Source of the DNA: Tetrahymena thermophila SB210
Taxonomy: Eukaryota > Ciliophora > Oligohymenophorea > Hymenostomatida > Tetrahymenidae
Assembly (NCBI RefSeq): GCF_000189635.1
Contig: NW_002476246.1
Location: forward strand, 992,001-1,056,000
DNA: 64,000 nucleotides
Reading direction: 5' to 3'
In this document: positions 37,664-49,347 of the stretch, one piece after another
How positions within the stretch are numbered: the first letter of the stretch is position 1
Layout: each line of letters opens with the position of its first letter
Program-made: the position numbers and the translations under genes
The notes under the pieces: model-generated
What the model was told of the DNA's origin: nothing
What the model saw: only the letters and a program-made list of their open reading frames with translations
Databases searched by the model: none

Positions 37664-39045
37664 TCAATATATTTAAATGTAAATATTAGGCCTAAAAGTA
37701 TTTGGGTATACTTCTTCTATTCCCTTCATACCTGTCTCAAAATTTAATTTATGTTTTATTCCTAAATAATTAGCTTCAACTTAAAATTTACTGCAGAAAG
37801 AAGGAATTCTATTTGCTTTGCTATCCTAAACCCATTCTAAATTATAATAATAATCATTAAAATTATCTTCTTCAAAAAAATGTTTAAACCAACCATCAAA
37901 AACTTATTTATCTGCTAATTCAAAACTACAACCTCTATTAAGCTTAATCGTCTATTCTTTCTACTGAAATATGTTATTCCAAAAGTTAACATCAATTTAA
38001 TTTGGATTTTTCATTTAAAAAACAAATTTGTTGACAATATCTAATAAATTTTAATTTTCAAGTAAAGGAAATTTGTTCATTAAACTTTCAATTTTGTTAG
38101 ATAAACGTTCATAGTCTTCAATCTTACCTAAAAAATGAACATTTTAAATACCACAAATACATCTCATATTATAGTCAAAGAATTCTTATAACGAAGCTAA
38201 AAATACCATTTAAGCTGAAATTTTTTCAATGCTATTTGTGCAAGAGAAGTCATTTTTCATTACTTCTCCGAAATCTGATTTTACATTTTAAGAAGCCTAG
38301 TTAAAATAATGCTCAATAGCTTTATCCCATCTATTATCTTTAGATGGAAATCCTTTCCAATCTTATGAATTATGATCAAAATTAAATGATAACCCCATTT
38401 TACCATCATGAGAAACAAAAAAATGTCTATATTACTCTGGATTTTTTAAAAGTTTACTTGCGAATTTATGACAAATTGCTAACCAAATATCACTAGCAGA
38501 TATCATGACATCTCCGTGCAAACAATAAGCTGCATAAAAGGCATCAAAAAAACCATTTCCAGATATCTTATAAATAGTGTTCTCTGAATTTATTAAATTG
38601 TTTTTAAAATAGTATGGAAATCTATTGCTTTCAAACTTTTAAATTGAGATTAATTTGTTTCTAAGCTACTAATCTAACAACGGAGTTTGCTAAATCTTTA
38701 AAGAAATCATATTGTTAGTCTGTTTTAGTTGTTACTATTACACAGATCCAAATTTATTTCCTAATTTTAATAAATTTCTCATTTTTATTTATTTATTTAT
38801 TTATTTTTGTTTTCTATTATTTTTTTATTAATTTATTTGTTTGTTTGTTTTAAGATATTTAAACTATTCTTTTTTTATTAGGTTTGATTATGAAAAACAA
38901 ATTAGTTTTTATTTGATGCCCTCTATAAATTATGTTTACTTTAATATATAAGTAATTTTGATCAAAAAAATTTTTCTAATCAATAAGAAATTTAGAATGT
39001 TCTCAAAACAAATATAAAATCTGTTCAAATTACTCATTCTATAAA
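37545..39045. repeat. Segmental duplication, copy 1 (DUF4419 gene plus flanks)
   Basis: The 3' flank, the whole gene and the 5' flank here match 42583-44065 in the same orientation. The coding part is much better conserved than the flanks, which fade out near both limits. Limits are approximate (tens of bases). Confidence 0.85.
37664..38782 (-). CDS. DUF4419-domain protein, copy 1
   Basis: Single exon, 372 aa, TGA stop. DUF4419 hallmarks: GNGFFDAFYAAYCLHGDVMI with ASDIWLAICHKF (the family pattern of a search for an active or binding site near a long strand), then FFVSHDGKMGLSFNFDH, DWKGFPSKDNRWDKAIEHYF, NDFSCTNSIEKISAQMVFLA, CGIQNVHFLGKIEDYERL and EWVQDSKANRIPSFC near the C-terminus. DUF4419 proteins occur widely in fungi and protists; their biochemical role is unknown. 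Length equals that of copy 2 exactly (1119 nt), so both are free of frame-breaking indels and are probably both functional. Gene A and its paralogue flank an endoglycoceramidase-like gene of opposite orientation. Confidence 0.87.
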
Positions 39046-39864
39046 TAAATATTCTTACATTTCATCAATTTATATTAAAAAAATACTGGAGTTAAAATAT
39101 AACTTTTAAATTTTAATACAATAAATATTAAATGAATATTAATTATTCAAGAAAGATCAATATTTAATAAAAATATTTTTCATATTGCTTCAAAACTATA
39201 CTAATAACTTATAAATTATTTAGTTAAACTTAGTAATAAAGATTAACTAAAATAATATCAGATGTTTTCAGTTTTATAATAAAATATAAATATAGAACTT
39301 ACTTTTATATTAGTTGTCAATGAAACTATAATAAATATAAATAAAATAAAATATAAAATAAAAATAATATGATAATTTATGAACATTTTCATTCATTAAT
39401 GTTAATGTTAATGTTAAAATTAAAAGAAAAGTGTTACAAATAAACTTTAAAAACTTAATTTATTTTAAATATTAAATTCAACTATACCTAATTAGAGCTT
39501 TAATACCAATTAAAAGGATTCATTAATAACAATAAAACTTTAAATACAATTAATATAATATTACTAACTTTAAAATCAAAAATATAGTTAAAATTCACTT
39601 TTTTTAAATGATTTTTCTTTAAGTTGCTATTTTATTACTTTTGATTATTTTGCTAAATAGTTACTTACTTAGTTTGGAAGGAAGGTATGTAGGTAGGTAA
39701 TTGTACATGAAATGATGTCATGAAATCATAAATTAAATCACTTACTCTTATTATAGATAGTGAATTTAGATTTATGATAAATAAGCTTTTTGCAGGAATA
39801 TATATAAAGAAATATTATTAATTTAGTATAATTTAGCAACAAAAATATTAGCTAATCAAGAGAA
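38783..39864. other. AT-rich spacer, divergent promoters
   Basis: It lies between the divergent starts of DUF4419 copy 1 and the endoglycoceramidase gene. It contains ATTT runs next to the DUF4419 start and an AATGTT tandem around 39400. Nothing else was seen. Confidence 0.5.
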
Positions 39865-41759
39865 ATGAAATTCTTTAGTCACATGATGCTATGCCTTTTC
39901 TTTATAGGAGGAGCTTTGGCAATTAACAATATTTCTGTGAACTTAGAGACATTAAACTTTAAGGATTAATACAATAGAACGAGAATATTCCATGGGTAGA
40001 ATGTAGTTGTTAAAGAGTATCCTTACTATCCTATGCTAGATGTGTATAATACTTCAATGTCTTTTGTTGAAAAAGATGCTTAAGATTTAAAAAAGTGGGG
40101 GTAAAACGTTATCAGGCTTTACATGTCTTGGGAAGGATTTGAACCTGAAAGATAAAATTACAATTACGAATATCTCGCTAAATTAAAGGAAATCATTCTC
40201 CTCTGCTAAAAATACGATATTTATGTCTTTTTAGACGCTCATTAGGATTTGTATAGTCGTTTCTTTTGCGGAGAAGGAATGCCTGACTGGACCATCATGA
40301 ACAACACCAACCACACTTTCCCTGCTCCTTTCAAAAATGTTCAATTAAGAAGAGACGACGAAGGTGCTCCACTTATTGAAGGTAAACAACAATTAAAAAA
40401 ACAAATCTACATTTTCTTCGAATAATATTATAAGATTACAAAATATTATCAAACCCTCACACGCTATTCAATAATTAAGATATTAGATATATCAACTTAC
40501 ATTTAAAAATGTTATTTAATAAACAAGATAAATAGTAAACTGGTATAATTAATTTGTTTTTATGTATAATCAAATCATTAAAAAATTAGATAAATTATAG
40601 AACCTTATTATTTCATTTTACACATTTTAAATCTAAATTTTACCATTAAATTATTAAAATTTTAGATTGCCTAAAGGTTGGATTCTTCGAATACTATTTT
40701 ACTAAGGATGCTTCTTAATAGGGTGAAAACTTATTCTTAAACTATAATGGCTTAGCAGATGATTTTGCAGCCATGTGGGGAAAAGTTGCTTCATATTTTG
40801 CATCTCAAGGAGATGAAATAACTCATCTTTTAGGATATGAAATTATTAATGAGCCTTTTGGAGTTTCTCCCTATAACCACTTTGTTGATTGGCTTTTTGG
40901 AGGCAGATAAAACAATAAATATTTGCTTCCTTTTTACAAAAAAGTAAGCCAAAAGATGAGAGAAAGTGATCCAAAGCGCTTGGTTTTCTATGAAACTGCA
41001 CTTTTTGATTTCTTGGGTGGAGGTTTTGAATCAAATTTAGGAACCCCTGAATATGAAGTTCTTTCTTATCATATTTACTGTGGAGTAAATAATAGCTAAG
41101 GAGATCCAAGTTCAAGTATACTTTGCCACATATTGGATACAACTTTCATAAATGCTAAAGAGAAGAATATAAAATCAATGAAAGTAGGAGGTTTCTTAAC
41201 TGAATTTGGTGCTTTAACTAATTCTACAAAAAGTAGTGATGAATTAGACTTTGTCCTAAATAAAGCTGACAAGCATTTAAGAAGTTGGGCACATTGGTAA
41301 TACAAAGGTATTAATTAATTCAACTAATAATATTTCTTGTTATATTTTATTTAATCTAATACTTTAAAATTATTTTAAATAATAGGATACGGTGATATCA
41401 CCACCTAGTCAGATAGCGATTCAGAAGGTTTCTTTGACAGTAATGGAAATCTCTAATCAAACAAAGTCAAACATTTAAGTAGACCTTTTGCATATGCCAT
41501 ATGTTCTTAGGGAGGAGAAATCATTAGCGAGTTTAATCCTTCAAAAGTTACTTACGAACTTTCATATCTTAGTGGAAATTGTGCCGAATAGTAGACTGAA
41601 ATTTATTTGAGCGAAGAATTTTGGTTCACTAATAAAAAAATAGTAAAGGCAGAAAATGTTTAAGATTTAGTTGCTATTGACGGCTAACCAAAAGGTTACT
41701 ATAAAGTTGTTCCTCTCAATTAAAACAAATAAGTTCATTTAGTTATTAAAAATAAATGA
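39865..41759 (+). CDS. Secreted GH5 endoglycoceramidase-like glycosidase
   Basis: Three exons (39865-40381, 40666-41307, 41386-41759) join in phase to 510 aa, the usual size of endoglycoceramidases, which cleave the bond between oligosaccharide and ceramide. A signal peptide covers residues 1-19 (MKFFSHMMLCLFFIGGALA). GH5 blocks: IFHGQNVVVKEYPYYP, NVIRLYMSWEGFEP, VFLDAHQDLYSRFFCGEGMP, LLGYEIINEPFG with the acid/base Glu at 235, YHIYCG, and GGFLTEFGAL with the nucleophile Glu at 352, then SWAHWQYK. A beta-sandwich-like C-terminal domain follows (LSRPFAYAICSQGGEI onwards). Several NxT/NxS sequons fit secretion or lysosomal targeting. Both catalytic Glu are present, so the enzyme should be active. 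Confidence 0.93.
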
Positions 41760-42695
41760 TTGAATAAACAATTCATAAAAATATATAAACATATATATAT
41801 TAATATCATATTCTCTTAATAAATCAATTTAATAAAATGCTAAATAAAATTAAATTAAATTAAAATTTTTGAAGATGTTGTTTCTAGATATATTCATACA
41901 CTAATTAATATACTGTATACTCTCTATATTAAGATCCCCCCCTACTATAAGACCCCATATTTTTTAGGAAAGATCAAATAAGAATCATTTTACAAAAATA
42001 ATAAATTTTTTTCAGGTTCTTATATTATAGAATTGACGGTATTTAATTTAGTTAATTTTTCAATGGAAATCTATATCAAATCAAAGATTAGTATTTTTTA
42101 TAGTGTTGAGAAGAGAGTAAAATTTTATTAACTTTTTTTGTTTGAGGAATTTTTTTATTAGCAAAATTCAGTCAGCTTTTCACTTTTTCTAACTAAATAT
42201 GTAACTTAAAAAAATTAAATTTTTAAACATTATTTAAAAAGTTAAAAAAAGTTTTAAAAATAGATTAGATAACTTACTTAATAAAACTAAATTTTCTTTT
42301 CTCTAAAAAAAAATAATGAAAATTAACTACAACTTTATTTCAAAAGAAGAAGTAAAAATAACTTTGTAAAAAGCTTTTTTAAAATCTTTAAAAATTAATT
42401 TATTTAATTTTTCTAATTTTATTTGTATTTATTTGATTATCCATCTATAAAAAATAAATTAAATTTTTAGCATTTAAATAAAATTTCAGCATAAAACTTA
42501 TTTTTATTTAATTATGCTTTTCAACCTTGTAATAACTTTAAAGAATTTCATTTTTTAATTTTAACCCCAAACAAACTATTAATTTTTTCTTCAGATAAAT
42601 TATTTATTTACTTATTTGTTAATTGATGGTTAAAAAGAGCTTGTTTTTAAGAAGCATCTTAAAACAAAATATAAAAGAAACAAAAAACTTTTATT
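41760..42695. other. AT-rich spacer with short inverted-repeat element
   Basis: The only distinct content is the element at 41911-42041, and from about 42583 the 3' flank of the duplicated segment. Confidence 0.5.
41911..42041. mobile_element. Short (131-bp) pogo/mariner-style MITE remnant
   Basis: The left end, TACTGTATACTCTCTATATT and on through AAGATC plus a C-run, resembles the reverse complement of the right end (TTCTTATATTATAG with GAATTGACGGTA). Outer TA dinucleotides on both sides fit the TA target-site preference of mariner/pogo elements. Subterminal TATAAGACCCC-type motifs repeat on the left. The right end shares ACCGTCA(A/G)TTCT with the element at 22764-23042. There is no ORF. 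Confidence 0.5.
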
Positions 42696-44065
42696 TCAAT
42701 ATATTTTAATATAAATATTAGGCCTAAATGTATTTGGATATACTTCTTCTATTCCTTTCATACCTGTCTCTAAAGTTATTTAATGTTATACTCCTAAATA
42801 ATCAATTTAAACATTTTGTCTACTGCAAAAAGAAGGAATTACATTTTTTTAGTTATCCTAAATCCATTCTAAATTATAATATTCTTGATTAAATTGTTTT
42901 TCTTCAAAAAAGTTTTTAAACCAACCATCAAAAACTTATCTATTTAATATATTATATCCGCAACCCATATCCTCGTTAAGTCTTTATTCTCTTTTCTTGA
43001 AGATGTTATTCCAAAAGTTTACATCAATTTAGTTTGGATTTTTTATTTAAGATACAAATTTGTTGACAATATCTAATAAATTTTAATTTTCAAATTCAGG
43101 AAATTTGTTCATTAAACTTTCTATTTTGCTAGATAAATGTTCGTAGTCTTCAATCTTACCTATGAAATGAATATTTTAAATACCACATAATAAAACAAAT
43201 TTGTACTCAAAATACTCTTTCATAGCAGATAAAAACACCATTTAAGATGAAATTTTTTCTATTTTATTTGTGCAAGAGAAATCATTTTTCATCAGATCTC
43301 CGAAATTTGATTTGACATTTTAAGAAGTTTAGTTAAAAAAATCCTCAATAGCTTTATCCCATCTATTCTCTTTAGAAGGAAATCCTTTCCAGTCTTATTA
43401 ATTTGGATCAATAATAGAAAATAGCTCTAATTTACCATCATGAGAAACAAATAAATGTCTATATTTCTCTGGATTTTGTTAAACTTTCCTTGAGAATTTA
43501 TGACAAATTGCTAACCAAATATCACTAGCAGATATCATGACATCCCCGTGTAAACAGTACGCTGCATAAAATGCATCAAAAAAACCATTTCCAGATATTT
43601 TGTATAGAGTGTTCTCTGAATTTATTAAATTGTTTTTAAAATAGTATGGAAACCTATTATTTGCAAGTTCTGATACTGTGATTAATTTATCTCTAAGCTA
43701 CTAATCTAGCAAAGGAGTTTGCTAAATCTTTAAAGAAATCATATTATTAGTATGTTTTAATTGTTACTATTACACAGATCCAAATTTATTTCCTAATTTT
43801 AATAAATTTCTCATTTTTATTTATTAATTTTTTCTATTTTTGTTTTGTTTTGTTTTTTTTCATTTATTTATTTGTTTTAACCTATTTATGGTTATCAGGT
43901 AGGTTTTGAATATAGAAAAAATAGCTTTTATTTGATCTTCTGAATAAATAAGCTTTTTGTTTCAGTTTTTAATTTACTTTGATCAAAAAAGTATTAGTAT
44001 TTCTAATCTGTCAAAAATTTAGAATTTTCTAAAAACAAAGTACAAAATCTACTCAAATTTCTAAC
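42583..44065. repeat. Segmental duplication, copy 2 (DUF4419 gene plus flanks)
   Basis: Direct repeat of 37545-39045, about 5 kb away. The intervening endoglycoceramidase gene is not duplicated. Homology extends from the downstream TCAGATAAATTATTTATT block to the upstream TTTTATTTGAT and GATCAAAAAA blocks. Confidence 0.85.
42696..43814 (-). CDS. DUF4419-domain protein, copy 2
   Basis: Single exon, 372 aa, collinear without gaps with copy 1; the same domain hallmarks are intact (GNGFFDAFYAAYCLHGDVMI, ASDIWLAICHKF). Substitutions cluster in the middle and C-terminal third (for example PEKYRHLFVSHDGKLELFS against PEQYRHFFVSHDGKMGLSF), while the N-terminal 40 residues and the central core are nearly identical. 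Conservation of an open frame after visible divergence of the flanks suggests both copies are under selection. Confidence 0.87.
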
Positions 44066-44821
44066 TTAATACTGTATAAAATCGATTAAAATTTAAGAAT
44101 TATGAGGATATCCATAAAATTAGGTTAAAATTTAACTATTACGATTAAAAAGGTTTTTGCTATGTATCTCTTTTTTAATATATTTATCAATTGATTACTT
44201 ACTATTCCTTATAATTTTTTCTGTTGGCTTGCTTTATATAAAAGTAATAAATGATTTTGTTAAATGGATTTTATTTATAAAAAAATAAACTGAAACTAAA
44301 CTTTATTCCCTTTAATTTTAAATTTAAATATTAAAATAATCTCAAATATTGACAAAACATACAAAAATTTTATTTACTGTATTAAATAAATTTGTATACT
44401 CAAATAAATAATAAAATTTTTGCTAGCTGTATGGGTTTATTTTTTAATTTAAAATTTTAAAAATATTTTTTTTATTTACCATAGAAAAAATAAATATGAT
44501 AAACAAATTTTATTTTTTCTAAGTAAAAATAAGAAATCTATCTAATAAAAATTAAAAAATATAATTTGAATATTATTTGTTTTTAATTAACACATCAATG
44601 TAATATAAAATAAAATATTTCAAGTCAAAATAACAAAAGTAAACCATTTAATTAATTTTTAAGTTGAAATAAATTTATCCAAAAATACACAAAAAAATCC
44701 AATTATTTACTTTCTTGTTAAAAATAATCAACATTAAAAATATAATTATTTATTATTTAAAATTTTAAATTGTATTTGATTAATTAATTAATTAATTTGC
44801 TTGCTTGCTGCTTCTATTTTT
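43815..44821. other. AT-rich spacer
   Basis: Up to about 44065 it is duplicated 5' flank of DUF4419 copy 2; beyond that nothing was recognised. Confidence 0.5.
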
Positions 44822-46225
44822 TCAAATTTCTTATACGTCTTCACCTTTCTTTTCTTCCTTTTGCTTATAATATTGATCCTACTTTTTATTTTTAATATTG
44901 TATATGTCTAAGAAGTTCTTTCTATTATGGAGGATTCTTTCAATAATTTTATCAGTTGTAATTTCATAAGTGGAGGGTATTACGCTGAACTTTCCTAATT
45001 ATTTGGGAATTTCATAGGGATCATCTTCATGTTCTGTGGGAGGGAATTCATGTTTGTCAATAGAACCTGAAACAACTAGATCGATTTTGAATTAGTCGAT
45101 CATAGCCTTAGTTACCTTCCAAGGTGCACCAATGACAACTTCATCTACATACTTAAGAGCTAGAACACTAAGTACTCTTTCTTAAAGATTGAGGAGAGGA
45201 TAATGTCTGCCTTTCTTTTCAGATATAACATCATCGTCGTGTAAACCTACAATTAAATATCCTAATTCCTTGGCTTTTTAGAGAGTTGAGATGTGACCAA
45301 TATGAATCATGTCATAAGAACCATCAATATATACTATTTTTTAACCAGGTTGAGGTTCTTTTAAACCATGACTGAATTAACGGATTCTCTTAGTAGTGTT
45401 AAGAAGTTTTACTTTGTGGGCTGTCTTTTCATCGACTTCATGTTCTTGAGTTTACTAGATAGATTGGGTTTCGTGATGATCATTAATTTCATTGATTTTA
45501 CTGGCAATTACGTGAGCACCGTCACCACTCATTTTACGAATCTTTTACATGGCTAAGTTGGGTTCAGTTTTAGTTAAAAGGAGCAAACGACCAACGATAT
45601 CTGTTGTTGAAATACCTTCAGTTCTCTTAAATGTTAAGAAACGATTAACATTACGGAAAGCTTAATAGGAATCAGTTCCATCAGGAAGCAATATAAGATC
45701 GTCTCCATGAGCAACATGACTGCAGTTAAGCTTGTCAAGAAGTTCGATGCTTGGGTCATAAGGGGCATTCTCATAGATTTCATCAACCCATTTGCATGCA
45801 CGGGCAATTCCAACACGTTCTTCATAAGTCAAAACGGGAGGACCTTTACGCTTAATAACTTCTTCAGTGGAAACAACACCTAAAACTAAAATTTCACAAA
45901 GCTACTTAGCTTAACGAATAGCATTGAAGTGACCTGAGTGAGTCAAATCAAAGACACCATCTACGTAGAGACGATGAACTTTAGGTTGTTAGAGGGGAGC
46001 AACTAAAGCTTTGTTCTCTTCAGTGATCTTAAGAGTCTTGAAGGATGACTCTATGAATTCGTAGAGTTTTGAAAAGGCTATATCTGCTTTCTTAAGTATT
46101 TCATCATTTTAAGAATTCAAGCAAACTAATTTCAATTTTTCCAAGAATGATTCATCATGGAAACGGTTCTGCTTAACAATCTAGTTGAGCATAACAGCAA
46201 ATAATGTGGTGTTTTCCTATTCCAT
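44822..46225 (-). CDS. PCYT2: Ethanolamine-phosphate cytidylyltransferase
   Basis: Single exon, 467 aa, TGA stop. It makes CDP-ethanolamine from CTP and phosphoethanolamine in the Kennedy pathway, in the cytosol or at the ER surface. Two cytidylyltransferase domains in tandem identify PCYT2 rather than PCYT1. The first starts RLYVDGVFDLTHSGHFNAIR with HSGH at 96-99. The second starts IVYIDGSYDMIHIGHISTL with HIGH at 308-311. YEITTDKIIERILHNRKNF near the end carries the family ISTTxIIxRI-type block, also seen in domain 1 as TEGISTTDIVGRLLLL. A helical N-terminal extension of about 85 aa is unusual; its start is the first ATG of the frame. The tail is Lys/Glu-rich. Confidence 0.95.
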
Positions 46226-48234
46226 TTCAACAATTAAAGGTTTGTTATATTTATTGCTTTACCTTATTTAATAAATAAACTATTCAACTATTTTTTAGTT
46301 TTATTAATTTGCAAAATAATTGTTTATAAGATACAATAAAACTCTTTCTTTTTATAGTTTTATGCTGATAATTAAGGATGGATCCAGTTACCAACAAAAA
46401 TTGAATCTGATTAAAAATTAATTGAAATAAAATATTGCAATTATTTTTTTCCACGAATTTTGCTTAAAAAAATGGCAAAAGAAATTAAGAAAGAATAATA
46501 AACTATAAAAATCTGCCATTTAATTCAGAAAAAACATATACCAAACCCCAAAAGGAAAGGGAAACAAACTTTTTACTCTTATTTTGATTTAAATTTTCTT
46601 AAATATGCTAAATAGAAATTAAAAGATATTTAAGCTGCTAAAGAAATTCAGATATTGTTAAAAATAGATAATATTTGTTGTTTCGACACATCAGGAATAA
46701 ATCACACGCACTTTCTATTTGATTTCTAGAATAGCTCTGTAAAGATTTTGACGGCATAACAAAAAATAAAAAATTAAATCAAATACAATTTTTTACTCAA
46801 ATATTTTTACAGAATCTTTCAAGATAAAAATAGAAACTCCCAAATTAGCTTGCTTTCTTGTAAGCATCTTAGAAAAATTAGTTAAATGAAGATATTAAAT
46901 TTTTATTTATTTTATAATTATTACAATTTAAATATTTTATTCAATAATTTATTTCAATTTAAAATAAAAGTTTTAGTTATTTTTTGAATATTTATTAAAT
47001 CAATACTTAAAATTATAATTATTATTTTGTATAGTTTTAAATGAAATAAAATGACACCTGTTTAATCTTGTAAGTCGCGTTTCAGAAATAATTTTTTACC
47101 CATCTTATAATATTTTGGAAAAATAAATCTAGATTAATTTTCAATCACTACCTCCCTCCTTATTTTTTAATTTTATTTAAAAACAAACAAACCCTTAATT
47201 TTGAGAAAAAAAATAATTTATTTGAATATGTTGCTATAAAATATTAAATGGATATATTGATATATGACTATTATTTTTAATTACTTAATTAATCTATTAA
47301 CAAATTTGAATAAAATTTGAATGGAGCCTTAATTATTAAATAACAAAGGAAATTAAATAAGGAGTAATTTTAAAGAGATAACTTTATTTTATTGCTTGAT
47401 TAACTTTTGATATGTTAACTAATTAATTAATTAATTAGACAGTATTCTTTAATATTTTTATTTTGTGTCTAGTATTTCATAGAATATTCTTCTCTAAAAA
47501 GACAAAGTATTGTTAAAACTTGTTTATGATAGTAAATATTATATCAATTATGATGAAGGAAGGATTCTTATTTTTGCTTGACCATAAGTATGCGTTTCAA
47601 TAATTTTACTTTTATGCATTAGATTTATACCGAGATAAAAAATCTATTTTTAAAGAGAAAATAGTAGGTTGGATCCCCCTTTTTTTTTTGCTCTATGTGA
47701 TTAGTTAATTTTTTTAATTTATTTTATTTAGATCTGAAAATTTTATTGGTTTAGCTTTTAACTTCATTCTTAAAAATTATCCGCTCGTTTCCAATAAATC
47801 TTAAAAAGAAGTTAGTAGGATTTATTAAATTGAGAAGTATTTAGTCAAATATTTAGTAGAATTAATTCACCTTTGTATATATTTTATCTCGCATTTTTGA
47901 AATGTATTTAATTTCTTAAAAAAGGCAATGAAATTCAGTAAATTGCGTATAAATATGGAGTATTACTTACCCGTCATTAAATAAATTTCTCTCTTGGAGT
48001 AGAAAGATCAGCGAAGCCACCAAATAGCTCAGCTATGAAAAGGGGATATTAAAAATATAATAGATCTGCTTCTATCTGATTTAGGGAGTTTCTTTGAAAT
48101 AAGAATTGTTATAAAAAGGGAAGCCAAGTCTCTGAAAGAATAAATTAATATATAAATTAACAATAAAATACTAAGGTATTAAAATAAAAATACAAAAATA
48201 AATTAAGAATCTTTAAAGTTATAAAGCAAGTAAA
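46226..48234. other. 2-kb spacer between divergent genes
   Basis: No convincing ORF. A slightly GC-richer patch lies at about 46680-46770. A single CCCCAAAA near 46545 resembles one telomere unit but is not repeated. The 5' leader of the nucleoplasmin-like gene occupies the right end. Confidence 0.45.
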
Positions 48235-49347
48235 ATGTTCTGGGGTTGCACTGTTAAGAAAGGTAACGATCACAAGTTCGAATCTGAAGACCACGCTATT
48301 TTGCATCTTTCCAATGTTGCTTTGGGTTTAAATACTAAGGCCGGAGCTCAAGCTTCCGTCTTTGCCAAAGTTGATGGAAAGGAATTCGTCATTACTCACT
48401 TGACCTAGGGTAAAGTTGAACACACTACTCTCGATCTCTATTTTAGAAACGACCAAGAAGTCACTTTCGGTGTTAAAGGAGAAGCTGAAGTTCACTTGAG
48501 TGGTTATTTCGAACCTGATCATGATGAAGAAGATCTTTATGATGATTATCCTTATGGCGAAGAAGAATTCGACGACGAAGAAGATGAAGAACTCGAAGGA
48601 GAAGATGATGAAGATGACGATGAAGAGGAAGAAGAAGAAAAGCCTAAGCAACAACTCCAAAAGGAAGCTGCTAAGAAGCCAGCTGCCTAACAATAAGCTG
48701 CTGCTGCCACTAAAAAGCCAGCTGAAGTTCAAAAGAAGGCTGAACCTGCTGCCAAGGCTGCTGAAGCAAAGAAGCAACCTTCCCTTCAAGAAACTTTAGC
48801 CTTAAAGGCTGCTGCTGCTGCCAAGGCTAAGGAAGCTTTGTAAAGTGATGAAGATGATGAAGACGATGATGATATGGATATTGATATGGAAGATGATGAT
48901 GAAGAAGACGATGACGAAGAAGATTTCGATGATGAAGAAGAAGGTAATGATATCGATGACGATGTTTCTGACTCTGACAATGAAAATGGAACTTTATCTT
49001 AAATGTTAAAGAGAACTGGTGCTGAATAACACTAAGACTTGAATAAGAAGGCCAAGGCCAACAACAACTAAGCTGTTAACAAGCCTTAAAACTAAAACTA
49101 AAAGCCTTAATAATAAAACTAAAACCAAAAGCAAAACAACCAACAATAAGGAAAGCCCCAACAATAACAATAAAACCAAAACAAGCAACAACACAATAAC
49201 TAAAACAAGCAAAATCACTAATAACATCAAAACAAGCAAAACTAACATCAAAACAAGCAACACAACAACAACTAATAACATCACAACAAGAATTAACACC
49301 ATCAAAATAAAAATCAACACAACAAAAATGCTCACAAAAAGAACTGA
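48235..49347 (+). CDS. Nucleoplasmin-like nuclear protein with acidic tracts and N/Q-rich tail
   Basis: Single exon, 370 aa. Residues 1-92 fit the nucleoplasmin-like (NPL) domain of FKBP39/FKBP53 and HD2-type histone-binding proteins: MFWGCTVKKGNDHKF, AILHLSNVALG, VEHTTLDLYFRNDQEVTFGV and EVHLSGYFEP. An acidic tract follows at about 93-138, then an Ala/Lys/Pro-rich linker resembling a nuclear targeting region, a second acidic tract at 204-251, and an Asn/Gln/His/Lys-rich tail from about 265. There is no FKBP domain, so this is a stand-alone NPL protein, probably a histone chaperone or nucleolar factor. Its codons are richer in GC than elsewhere in the window (GAA, GCT, AAG, GAC, CTC), suggesting high expression. 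TGA follows KKNAHKKN; pentamer repeats (GAGTT) start at the stop. Confidence 0.86.

Noticed and set aside
37880-37900. TAAACCAACC match to the start of the Tetrahymena chromosome breakage sequence (also near 42915)
   Set aside because: Only 10-11 of 15 positions agree, it is inside the DUF4419 coding sequence and recurs because the gene is duplicated.
46535-46560. CCCCAAAA, telomere-like
   Set aside because: A single unit with no tandem repetition; likely chance.
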